From assembly GCA_963693285.1 (NCBI GenBank), contig OY848919.1:7745461-7809460 (forward strand): DNA of 64,000 bases, read 5' to 3'. The notes below the pieces were generated by a model. The model did not search any database, was not told where the DNA came from, and was given only the letters and a program-made list of their open reading frames with translations. Position numbers and translations under genes: made by a program. Position 1 is the first letter of the stretch, and each line of letters opens with the position of its first letter. Positions 48,601 to 58,231 of the stretch are shown in pieces. Source of the stretch: Xestospongia muta. Its lineage: Eukaryota > Porifera > Demospongiae > Haplosclerida > Petrosiidae.

Positions 48601-51455
48601 TCAAAACGACTGACAATAGTATTTGTACTAAATTGACACACTTGAATATTGTATTGTCATTTACATTTGAAGTCTCCATAGCCAGCAATAAGATGAAATG
48701 TACTAAAAAATGAACAAATGCTCTTATTGCTGGGCAAAGAAGACACGCTCACATCAAAACAACTAACGATAGTATTTGTACTAACTTGACACACTTGAAT
48801 ATCATATTGTCATTTACATTCAAAGTCTCCATAGCCAGCAATAAAAAGAAATGTACTAAAAAATGAAGAAATCGTCTTATTGCTGGTGAGAAAGACACGC
48901 TCACATCAAAACAAATAACAATAGTATTTGTACTAACTTGACACACTTGAATATCATATTGTCGTTTAGATCTGAAGTTTCCATAGTCAGCAAGAAAAGA
49001 AATGTACTAAAAAATGAAGAAATGCTTTTATTGCTGGACGAGGGAGACACACTCACATCAAAACAACTGACGATAGTATTTGTACTAACTTGACAAACTT
49101 AAATATCATATTGTCGTTTACATTCAAAGTCTTTATAGCCAACAATAAGAGTAAATGTACTAAAAAAATGAACAAATGCTCTTATTGCTGGGCGAGGAAG
49201 ACATGCCCACATCAAAATGACTGACAATAGTATTTGTACTAAATTGACACACTTGAATATCATATTGTCATTTACATATGAAGTCTCCATAGCCAGCAAT
49301 AAGAGGAAATGTACTAAAAAATGAAGAAATGGTCTTAGTGCTGGGTGAGAAAGACACACCCACATCAAAACAACTAACGATAGTATTTGTACTAACTTGA
49401 CACACTTGAATATCATATTGTCATTTACATTCAAAGTCTTTATAGCCAGCATTAAGAGGAAATGTAAAAAAAATTAAGAAATGGTCTTATTGCTGGGCGA
49501 GGAAGACATGCCCACATCAAAACGACTGACGATAGTATTTGTACTAAATTGATACACTTGAATATCATATTGTCATTGACATCTGAAGTCTCAATAGCCA
49601 GCAATAAGAGGAAATGTACTAAAAAATGAACAAATGCTCATATTGCTGGGGGATGAAGACACATCCACATTAAAACTACTAACGACAGTATTTTTACTAA
49701 CTTGACACACTTGAATATCCTATTGTCATTTACATTCAAAGTCTCCATAGCCAGCAATAAGAGGAAATGTACTAAAAAATGAACAAATGCTCTTCTTGCT
49801 GGGCAAGGAAGACACACTCACATCAAAACAACTAACGATAGTATTTGTACTAACTTGACACACTTGAATATCATATTGTCATTTACATTCAAAGTCTCCA
49901 TAGCCAGCAATAAAAAGAAATGTACTAAAAAATGAAGAAATCGTCTTATTGCTGGGCGAGGAAGACATGCCCACATAAAAACGACCGACGATAGTATTTG
50001 TACTAACTTGACACACTTGAATATCATATTGTCATTTACATCTGAAGTCTCAATAGCCAGCAATAAGATGAAATGTACTAAAAAATAAACAAATGCTCTT
50101 ATTGCTGGGCGAGGAAGACACGTCCACATCAAAACAACTAACGATAGTATTTATACTAACTTGACACACTTAAATATCCTATTGTCGTTTACATTCAAAG
50201 TCTCCATAGCCAGCAATAAGAGGAAATGTACTAAAATAATGAACAAATGCTCTTATTGCTGGGCAAGGAAGACACACTCACATCAAAACAACTAACGATA
50301 GTATTTGTACTAACTTGACACACTTGAATATCATATTGTCATTTACATTCAAAGTCTCCATAGCCAGCAATAAAAAGAAATGTACTAAAAAATGAAGAAA
50401 TCGTCTTATTGCTGGGCGAGGAAGACATGCCCACATAAAAACGACCGACGATAGTATTTGTACTAACTTGACACACTTGAATATCATATTGTCATTTACA
50501 TCTGAAGTCTCAATAGCCAGCAATAAGAGGAAATGTACTAAAAAATGAACAAATGCTCTTATTGCTGGGCAAGGAAGACACACTCACATCAAAACGACTA
50601 ACGATAGTATTTGTACTAGCTTGACACACTTGAGTATCATATTGTCATTTACATCTGAAATCTCAATAGCCAGCAATAAGAGGAAATGTACTAAAAAATG
50701 AACAAATGATCTTTTTGCTGGGCAAGGAAGACACACTCACATTAAAACAACTAACGATTGTATTTGTACTAACTTGACACACTTGATTAACATATTGTCA
50801 TTCACATTCAAAGTCTACATAGCCAGCAATAAGATGAAATGTACTAAAAAATAAACAAATGGTCTTATTGCTGGGCGAGGAAGACATGCCCACATAAAAA
50901 CAACTGACGATAGTATTTATACTAACTTGACACACTTGAATATCATATTGTCATTTACATCTGAAGTCTCCATAGCCAGCAATAAGAGGAAATGTACTAA
51001 AAAATGAACAAATGCTCATATTGCTGGGCGAGGAAGACACACCCACATCAAAACAACTGACGATAGTATTTGTACTAACTTGACACACTTGAATATCATA
51101 TTGTCATTTACATCTGAAGTCTCAATAGCCAGCAATAAGAGGAAATGTACTAAAAAATGAACAAATGCTCATATTGCTGGGCGAGGAAGACACACCCACA
51201 TCAAAACAACTGACGATAGTATTTGTACTAACTTGACACACTTGAATATCATATTGTCATTTACATCTGAAGTCTCAATAGCCAGCAATAAAAGAAAATG
51301 TACTAAAAAATGAACAAATGCTCTTATTGCTGGGCGAGGAAGACACGCCCACATCAAAACAACTAACAATAGTATTTATACTAACTTGACAAACTTGAAT
51401 ATCATATTGTTGTTTACATTCAAAGTCTCCATAGCCAGCAATAAGAGGAAATTTT
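36660..51455. repeat. 153 bp satellite, ~97 monomers
   Basis: ATAGTATTTGTACTAA recurs at 36684, 36837, 36990, 37143 and so on to 51369, that is 96 intervals averaging 153 bp. Monomers contain TTGACACACTTGAATATCAT, CATAGCCAGCAATAA, AAATGTACTAAAAAATGA and TTATTGCTGGG. They are 80-100% alike by eye, and variants recur in register. For example, the AGCAAGAAAAGAAATG variant occurs at 40421, 42562, 46545 and 48989, spaced by close to 14, 26 and 16 monomers; a variant with TAAAAAAAAATTAAG recurs every five monomers in 40064-41592. As 153 is divisible by three, frames stay open for up to 168 codons on the minus strand, which creates many false genes. Both edges grade into single-copy DNA. Confidence 0.98.
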
Positions 51456-52142
51456 ACAACTACTAGACATAAATAATAACAAGAACAGTTGAGAGAACAT
51501 AACATTTGCCTTTTTATAATATATATGGTTGTTCTAAATTAATCAAAGATACAACCTACACAATCCACAACATGTAGTACATTCATGTAAAATTATGATT
51601 GTCTCATTTTAACTGTTCTATTAATGGGAAACAGATGAGGGTTACAGTGCTATATATAAATGCAATTGACAAGCATGCACACTTATAGAAATAAAGTAGG
51701 TCTGATTGTAATACGTGTTAACACATTGAATATCATACAATCTGGAGCATTGTTCAATATATTAACAAACTGAGGTCTGTATTCTTCTAGTTTACACTAA
51801 TTCATCATGTCATTTTTATTAATTAAGGTCCTAAACATGGACAAAATTTATAGTTTATTCATGTGAATCATTAACACAATTTCACTGCTACATTCCTACA
51901 AACAAATTGAAATTTGTTGCATCATCGATGTCTATAAATTGGACAAACTTGTGATAAAATTGGACTAACTTCAGTTATCTTTTGTCAGTTCTACTGAGAT
52001 ATCTCTTTCTGAGTGTCCTTTTAGTGAAACAGCAGTTCTTTTTAGAGTCTTTTTCTAACCTTCAATATCCTGTTTCTTATAACTGAGTGGATAGTATGGT
52101 GAGGAATACATGTATGTAATCATTGCTTTTCTTTTTCTTTAG
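51456..52142. other. Flank between satellite and first plus-strand exon
   Basis: AT-rich DNA with no repeat. The end (CTTTTCTTTTTCTTTAG) is a strong 3' splice site, so an upstream exon of the 52143 gene should lie somewhere in or before this stretch, but I could not find it. Confidence 0.45.
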
Positions 52143-52364
52143 CCACCCAAAGTGAAGTTTCATGTTAACAGTAATGCTCTTGCTAATTACATTTGTCTAA
52201 ATGGGCTTCCACCCAAAAAAGCATCCTGCAAAGGACATGGCTATTGGGTTCAGGCCACAATCAGTGCATGTGGTAAAACCAATCCATCGCCAAGACTTAC
52301 GAAAGCTGTAAGCAATCATTGGTATAAGAATGTAAACAACGTTAGGACTAATATTATAAAGCTG
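52143..52364 (+). CDS. Internal exon, unknown protein (74 codons)
   Basis: Acceptor TTTTCTTTAG, donor GTAAGATA, 74 codons in phase 0: PPKVKFHVNSNALANYICL, then NGLPPKKASCKGHGYW, and later HWYKNVNNVRTNIIKL. No domain recognised. Frame, length and strong splice sites support a real exon. Next exon at 52459, also phase 0. Confidence 0.6.
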
Positions 52365-52458
52365 GTAAGATAACAGATATGTAGCATATTTATATGACAC
52401 ATACATGCATTTTCTATATAAATGTACATACATCATTATCTTCAACTACATTATATAG

Positions 52459-52521
52459 ATTACCAACTATCAAGCTACTCCTGTTGCTACTGCAACTTCA
52501 CCTCAACAAGGCCTTGACACA
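52459..52521 (+). CDS. 63 bp repeat exon 1
   Basis: Exactly 21 codons, phase 0, acceptor TTATATAG, donor GTAAGTGG: ITNYQATPVATATSPQQGLD, then T. It is the first of a run of homologous mini-exons. The SPQQGL core repeats in the next two. Confidence 0.65.
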
Positions 52522-52569
52522 GTAAGTGGACCTGTAGATGACATAATATAGTTAATATATATATAATAG

Positions 52570-52632
52570 GATGGATATATTCTCCCTAATAAATCGCAAG
52601 CTACTACTTCACCCCAACAAGGTCTCAACAAG
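52570..52632 (+). CDS. 63 bp repeat exon 2
   Basis: Exactly 21 codons, phase 0, between TATAATAG and GTAAGTGG: DGYILPNKSQATTSPQQGLN, then K. The intron before it is 48 bp, near the lower limit for animal introns. The donor and the following ACCTGTA are the same as after repeat exon 1, so exon plus intron were duplicated together. Confidence 0.7.
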
Positions 52633-52678
52633 GTAAGTGGACCTGTAATAACAAGGTACAGTTAAGTATTTAATATAG

Positions 52679-52741
52679 GATGATTATACTCTCCCTGAGG
52701 TATTGCAAGTTACTACTTCACCCCAACAATGTCTCAACACA
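52679..52741 (+). CDS. 63 bp repeat exon 3
   Basis: Exactly 21 codons, phase 0, between AATATAG and GTAAGTGG: DDYTLPEVLQVTTSPQQCLN, then T. The intron before it is 46 bp. The unit spacing (109-112 bp from exon to exon) is constant. Confidence 0.7.
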
Positions 52742-52790
52742 GTAAGTGGACCTGTAGACGACGTGTGCAGTTATTAACGATTTATAATAG

Positions 52791-52946
52791 GACACTCACA
52801 TTATCCCTGAGTTGATGCAAGCTAACTCTCCAACACAAGATAGCCTTCACAAACATGCAAACACATCATTGCTTATTAATGATACATTTGAACAATTTTC
52901 CATAAGTGTCATAAACTATTTCAAATTGTCCATGAACCATTTTTAA
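52791..52946 (+). CDS. Repeat exon 4, longer and diverged
   Basis: Acceptor TTATAATAG, intron 49 bp, phase 0: DTHIIPELMQANSPTQDSLH, then KHANTSLLINDTFEQF, and open to a TAA at 52944. The first 21 codons align with the repeat exons (D..I.PE..QA.SP.Q..L.), but no donor lies at the homologous place, so it is either the terminal exon or is spliced further on. A possible further exon follows at 52950-53015 (TTTAATAG, GTAAGATT), whose frame I cannot fix. Confidence 0.5.
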   Translation, partial: DTHIIPELMQANSPTQDSLHKHANTSLLINDTFEQFSISVINYFKLSMNHF

Positions 52947-53069
52947 TAGGACGACAAGTTATGTTCATATTCAATCCAAAACACAGTATTATCGTGTACT
53001 CATAATTCCAATCATGTAAGATTAAGGAAATAATGCATTAACTTTGACATATACTTGTATAACATGTAG

Positions 53070-54288
53070 TTGTTGGACATCCAAAAAAAGGTCAGCCACC
53101 TGTTGCTGTGGCTGAACAAATTTCGACAGAGCATTCTGTAATGGCCACGAAGCATTGTTGTATGGGCATCAACACATCGTTGTTCCTAAGTACATCATTA
53201 TTGATAGAAGCCTAGTCCTTCTTCTCAGCTTTTTAAGAGTTTTTAACTTGGAGACGTTATCAGACTATTTACACTGCTGTTTTCGTGTGGCAAACAGGTG
53301 CTCAACAAGCTCAGATTTCAACAAGTGTTTCGTACACACATGCATAAGTCATGTTATGAAGAGTGCCAAGTATGACACAAAAAAACTGTTGTAAGTTGAT
53401 CACAGCATACAATTTGTTGGTATATTTCCATTACTTTAGTGGCATAAAAGAGCAGTACAGCTTTTCAATGTACTGTTTTTCAGTTTTGCTAAATTCTACA
53501 TCAATTGAAATTTTTTTAATAAATCTCAAGAGATGTGCCCTAATCTTTGGCTTGGAGTATGTCAACAATGAAGTGCAATGTGCAATTAATGAGCTTGAAG
53601 ATACTTTCAAAAACTTGGAGAGGTCCCCCAGTTAATCGACAGCAACACTAACAACATTAACGAAGAGCTAGCAGAGGATATACTGGAAATTACTACCAAT
53701 TCAGAAGAAACAATGATCCTTTCATCATGTAAGAAGCCATTCCTTGCTTTTTTAAGCAAAAGTTGTCAAGTTTGAAGTATTGTACTGACAAAACATGTCC
53801 TCCAAACCCAATTTTTCAACCTAAATGGATTGAAACAATGGAACGGAAATGGTTGTCAATGGTTCCTTTTTGGACAAATATACTGAGGAGTGTTAATTCA
53901 GGAGATATGTCAACAAGCAGCATAAGAACTGCTGGAACAATTGAGGCCTGGAACCTCATATTGAAAAGAAGTGACCATCCAAAGCACAGAAAGCAACCAG
54001 ATCTTTTTTTAAAGGAGCACTACTCAATTCACTTTGGAAGGCAGCTGGCGTATATTGACAATCGTTCCACTAAAGACAGACAGAGGCTAAAGGTAAAGTA
54101 TATTATTTGTCTATTATATACAAAATATACATACATGTATTCAGAAACAGCTAGATAAACCAAAAACAAAACTCCTTGAGGAGAAGTGGTCAAAAAGATG
54201 TAAGAAGCCAGGACAAAACCTAATGGGTCACTACCAAAAGCCTCCAAAGAAGGATTTTATATTGCTGTATGCACAGAAATATGTTTAG
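53070..54288 (+). pseudogene. MULE-like transposase remnant
   Basis: Plus-strand pieces in changing frames. GHPKKGQPPVAVAEQISTEH (53078) is followed, after a shift, by YGHQHIVVPKYIIIDRSL and CFVHTCISHVMKSAK (53155-53350), and by the 90-codon frame 53363-53635. The last part, 53763-54092, has WLSMVPFWTNILRSVN and AGTIEAWNLILKRSDHPKHR, ends at a good donor (AAG|GTAAAG), and continues in phase in exon 54145-54288 (KQLDKPKTKLLEEKW, MGHYQKPPKK, stop). The order VAE.IS..H / P..II.D.S / C....H.MK / W....P.W / E.W...K is that of MULE-type transposases seen in aquatic invertebrates. Family name by resemblance only. The shifts suggest a dead copy. Confidence 0.6.
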
Positions 54289-54469
54289 AGATAACTTTCA
54301 GTTCTCTCACTTAGGTCCCAATATGATGAAGTTAGCAATACAAAATCATCTCAAGTGTCCGTCAAACCAAAGTCAGATGACTAACGATATATACACAAAT
54401 ACATTGTCCGTAGAATGCAATGTATGATTAATTAAGTGTTTAATGTACTAAGTTCTCACTTTAATGCAG

Positions 54470-54592
54470 GAAAAACAAGAAGTCATTAATGATAGTGAAA
54501 AGTTGAAATTCTCTAGGAGTGATGAACACAATGATGATGATGAAGATGTCATTATAACATCTTTTCAACCTTGGTTGTTACCGTCAACACCT
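54470..54592 (+). CDS. Internal exon, acidic (41 codons)
   Basis: Acceptor TTTAATGCAG, donor GTGAGTTA, phase 0: EKQEVINDSEKLKFSRSDEH, then NDDDEDVIITSFQPWL. This is the only open frame. It may be the C-terminal part of the MULE-like protein or of the repeat-exon gene. The exon after it (54828) is open only in a frame that needs two leading bases, so the phases do not match directly. Confidence 0.45.
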
Positions 54593-54639
54593 GTGAGTTA
54601 ATAAACAGTCATCTTTGAGAAGATGTTTGTATATATATG

Positions 54640-54790
54640 ATAGATCTATGAGACTGGAGCGCCACTGGAGTTACTTTATACACCCAACAAGGGTTTTGGA
54701 AATCAAACCAGCAACCTATGTTGGATAAACAGCGTCCTCTAGTTATTGCATGTAACCCCCCTGGCAAAACATCTATGTGGTAATTAGAAA
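54640..54790 (-). mobile_element. tRNA-derived SINE candidate
   Basis: On the minus strand, GGTTTGATTTCC (54709-54698) resembles the RNA polymerase III B box GGTTCGANTCC. TGCAATAACTAGAGG (54750-54736), about 27 bp upstream, resembles an A box, and the stretch between reads like a tRNA body (GACGCTG...AACATAGGTTGCTGG). Pairing of the T arm is degraded, so it is not a working tRNA. The GC content stands out from the neighbourhood. No second copy in the window. Confidence 0.4.
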
Positions 54791-54827
54791 CCTCAAACTT
54801 CAAAGTATTGATGAATTATTTTAATAG

Positions 54828-54922
54828 GTATACCACAAATGGAGTTAACACCACTCCAAAAAGAATACTTAAACATTGAGTGCACAGTAGAAGATAAAGT
54901 TGTTAATTCACAGATGATAACG
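54828..54922 (+). CDS. Internal exon (32 codons)
   Basis: Acceptor TTTAATAG, donor GTATTCAT. Open only as two bases plus 31 codons: IPQMELTPLQKEYLNIECTV, then EDKVVNSQMIT; ends in phase 0. No domain. The next exon (54972) follows in phase. Confidence 0.45.
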
Positions 54923-54971
54923 GTATTCATTTATTTCTAGGCAATATGATATAATTTATATAATTTAATAG

Positions 54972-55070
54972 GCATTGATGACATCAACACACATAGATGT
55001 TGGTAGCCAGAATGATGTAATAGAAGGAATAGAATTACTTGTTGATGCTGTTAGTGTTCAATCAATGCAG
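54972..55070 (+). CDS. Internal exon (33 codons)
   Basis: Acceptor TTTAATAG, donor GTAATGG, 99 bp, phase 0: ALMTSTHIDVGSQNDVIEGI, then ELLVDAVSVQSMQ. Not an ankyrin repeat. It may be followed by an exon from 55132 (KLFNIHTITEKQCPICKE) and one from 55274 (WLDKRKTIYQNCGRRKY), where Cys pairs (CPIC, and CISC near 55360 in another frame) hint at a decayed zinc-binding domain. Confidence 0.45.
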
Positions 55071-55403
55071 GTAATGGATATTTAAGCAATGTACAACTGT
55101 AATCTACTAAGAATGTTTGTAAAATAAACAGAAACTGTTTAACATACATACAATCACTGAGAAACAATGTCCTATCTGCAAGGAGGTCTGTTATTGTGAT
55201 GATGAGAGTATTGTTTATATTAACAATTAGATATATGTTGGAGAAGACTACACAAAAATACTATTAATTTCAGTGGTTGGACAAAAGAAAGACCATATAT
55301 CAGAATTGTGGCAGAAGAAAATATCTTGCTACTCAGACAATAATGCCATAATAAAGCCTACAGATGCATATCTTGCAATGAACGTCTAATGACTGTTAGC
55401 ACA

Positions 55404-55643
55404 AATATTGCTTCACTACCTGATGTACAGATACTAGACATTTCTTGAAACACATATTCAAGTAAAAAATCAAACCAGCCATTGTTGCCACAAGAGTAAG
55501 TTATAAGCAATGTAATAAATCTGAATATTGCTTCACTACCTGATGTACAGATACTAGACATTTCTTGAAACACATATTCAAGTAAAAAATCAAACCAGCC
55601 ATTGTTGCCACAAGAGTAAGTTATAAGCAATGTAATAAATCTG
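55404..55643. repeat. 120 bp tandem duplication
   Basis: AATATTGCTTCACTACCTGA begins at 55404 and again at 55524, and the two 120 bp units look identical base for base. Each contains a candidate acceptor (GATGTACAG) and a perfect donor (GAGTAAGTT as A|GTAAGT), so an exon-sized piece was copied. However, all three frames between these sites contain stops. The 110-codon minus-strand open frame across it (55358-55690) simply reflects the duplication, as 120 is a multiple of three. Confidence 0.97.
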
Positions 55644-56418
55644 ATATTATATCTAATAGGACAATTACAATTGAAAATACTACCAAACATGATTACACCT
55701 CAAGAACTTACAGATTACTTGGAATAGCTGTTAGTACTGATTACAATGAAAGTTTCCATTTAATCCTGTCGCTGTGTAGGTTCATCATGGACGTCCAACA
55801 TCTGTAGATACAGGTCACTGTAAGTTATTATACAGTTATAACTTACCTATATTAAAACAAAAACAATAGACACATCATTAGTGAAAACACCAGGTGGAGA
55901 GTGGATTGAATATAATTACTAACTATGATTACAACAGAAATATAGACTACATTTCAGTGAGTAAAGCTAATGAAAACAATACATCATTATTATTGCCTCT
56001 TAGAGGAATGTATGTCTAGCTATATACAAGTCGGATGAGTCTTAGGTTAGTATAAAATTATTTCATATCACATAATGCATATTGTAATTAATTATACTAA
56101 CTAAACTTGTATAGACCGTATTGAAAGTGATTGATGATTGTCCACCAATTTTATCACGGAGAGAAGTCAGTCTGTTGTTAAAATGTGCATGCTTTACTGT
56201 TATAATATTTCTATCAGAGTTCATTAGTTGTTAATGAAGACAAGGAAATAGTAAGTGCATTGCTAGCAAAGAATTTATTCTATATATATGATAAAGGACT
56301 GGAAAGAGATCAAGGCACCGTAGTTTCATTGATTGTTGATTTAATAAACCTCTAAATTCACATCTATCACTTCTCTATCTTGTTAACTGTATTTGAGTTC
56401 AATAAAGTAGTTTCCCTC
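55644..56418. other. No gene seen
   Basis: Downstream flank of the plus-strand exons. Short open stretches with possible splice sites (for example TGTAGG before TTCATCATGGACG at 55778), but nothing recognisable. Confidence 0.4.
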
Positions 56419-56421
56419 TTA

Positions 56422-56895
56422 TACCGTATATCGGGAAACTTTCACGTCGGGATATTTTTGCGAATTGGTAAAATTGTGGTTTTTCGCGAATATAAATTTT
56501 GCGAATTTACACCCACTTGCAATTATTACCGTTTGACCACACCCTAAACACATTTTTCACGCCTGCACTCGACAATGGAGACGTTCGAAATAGGCTCCTG
56601 ATACCATGTTTATAAAGAGGTATGGACGTCCAATGGAGAAGACGGAGTTTTGGTTGATAGTGGTCCCAAAGGATCAGGTAGAGGAAAACGTTTTTCCTTC
56701 TTGAAATATTTAAAGAGAGCCATGTGATTACTATTAGTTTTACTAACTATTTGCCACACCCATAATCGAATTTTCTGCGTAACCATTTGCCACGCCCATA
56801 ATTGTAAGAAATTGGCGAGGGATATTTTTACGATGGAGTTAAATTCGTGAAATTCGCAAAAATTTAGCAACGCGAATGTTTCCCGATATACGGTA
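56422..56895. mobile_element. MITE with 18 bp perfect terminal repeats
   Basis: TACCGTATATCGGGAAAC (56422-56439) and its inverse GTTTCCCGATATACGGTA (56878-56895) bound a 474 bp element. The similarity continues imperfectly to about 45 bp (TTTTTGCGAATT on both ends). The flanks are TTA on each side (56419-56421 and 56896-56898), a 3 bp target duplication of the PIF/Harbinger type. No transposase inside, so it is non-autonomous. The interior is rich in GCGAA motifs. Confidence 0.85.
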
Positions 56896-56898
56896 TTA

Positions 56899-57780
56899 TC
56901 TGGTACAGTTCATTTTTAGTTTACTGTTTGTGTGTCTGTTGAGAAATGTTTTAACTTTAACAGTAAATTCATTTTTCCATATGGTTTGTAATTTCAAGAG
57001 TTCTTATTTTCACAGATAACCACTTACAGCCTTTATAAAATATTCATGGTGTTAATATTCATGAAGGTGTGAACCCATGTTCACAATAATTGGTAATATA
57101 TTCTGAAATTGCCCTACCCATTCGCAAAAAGTACCTAATTTTCTACCCACAAAAATTACCAACCATGTGGTATCTATAGTAACCATCATTAAATTAATTA
57201 AACTGGTTTTAAGAGATATCTATGATATATCATATTTATATTTTCTATTTAGCTATTTCTGTTTTGTTTAGAAGTTTTAAGTTTATTTTTTGTAAACCTT
57301 TAAAAATAACACACTAATGAAACAATATGTCTGTCTCTTCTTCTTAATAGTTGTCCATTGAGAATGTTCAATGACTTTTAAATGATTTAACTAAATAGAT
57401 TGATTGAGTTACTGTGATTTCATCTTGGAGTTTAAGATAACAATAGTTGAGAAATGTCTATTGTCAATTTGTTAACATGTAAACTGATTATAGTAACTGT
57501 GATAACTAATATACAGTACATGTATATCTGTATATGTTAGGTCATAATTGAGTTATATAACAAATAAATATTTTGTATATAATGACCTTAAAAGAATTTC
57601 TATTTAACTTTACTGTTTTTACTTGTCAACATCCAGAACAATCTAAATACCTCTTGTTATATGAAACGTCTAATATAATAAAGTTTGTTCTTGAAATAAC
57701 AGAACTACAAATAATTAATCTAAGGATGTTCTCCAAGATACAGTTTTTATTTTAACATCTAAGAGGAATACTATTCCTTC
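56899..57780. other. No gene seen
   Basis: AT-rich DNA with no exon or repeat that I can support. Confidence 0.4.
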
Positions 57781-57911
57781 TGTGAGACTTGTCATTAGTC
57801 ACAACTCTCTAGTTAGTTCTGATGTCAGCAGTGGTCATGTTCCTTCAACAGTATATAAAATCACTATAACCTCATCATTAGTGCTACCTTCTACTATCAC
57901 TCATCATGAAG
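57781..57911 (+). promoter_or_regulatory. Promoter copy 1 (TATA), gene remnant
   Basis: TCATTAGTCACAACTCTCTA..., then CAACAGTATATAAAATCACT (TATA box at about 57852) and TCTACTATCACTCATCATGA, the same order as upstream of the gene at 58232. The ATG at 57906 opens only MKILL before a stop, so the attached gene is lost. Confidence 0.6.
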
Positions 57912-58094
57912 ATATTGTTATAATCTACTACCGTCTTGTTCTATAGATTGTTGTGGTTGTTGACAAGTTAAAAGAATTAAAGTTTATAGAAATGTTCATT
58001 TCTAAAATAACAGAATACTATATATAAATGTAGGATGTTTTTACCACAAAATGCAACCATGGTAACAATCAAACCACTAATAAATACCTTTCAT

Positions 58095-58231
58095 TTTGTC
58101 ATGAGTAATTGTCATGTCACTAGTCACGTCTCATTAGTTAGTTCTGACTTCACTGGTCATGGTTCCTCAACAGTATATAAACAACATCACTATAATCTCA
58201 ACATTACTACTACCTTCTCCTATCACTCATA
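58095..58231 (+). promoter_or_regulatory. Promoter copy 2 (TATA) of the secreted-family gene
   Basis: TAATTGTCATGTCACTAGTC, GTTCTGACTTCACTGGTCAT, then CAACAGTATATAAACAACAT. The TATA box TATATAAA (about 58174) lies ~58 bp before the ATG at 58232, leaving a short leader CTCAACATTACTACTACCTT... The same module occurs at 57781 and 59655, and its conservation between copies marks it as the core promoter. Confidence 0.65.

Noticed and set aside
36725..51505. Dozens of 60-168 codon open frames on both strands
   Set aside because: They are products of a 153 bp satellite whose length is a multiple of three. The same peptide appears in many copies, in several frames at once, with no start context.
54640..54790. 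A functional tRNA gene
   Set aside because: T-arm pairing is poor and no acceptor stem can be formed; only the internal promoter-like boxes remain.
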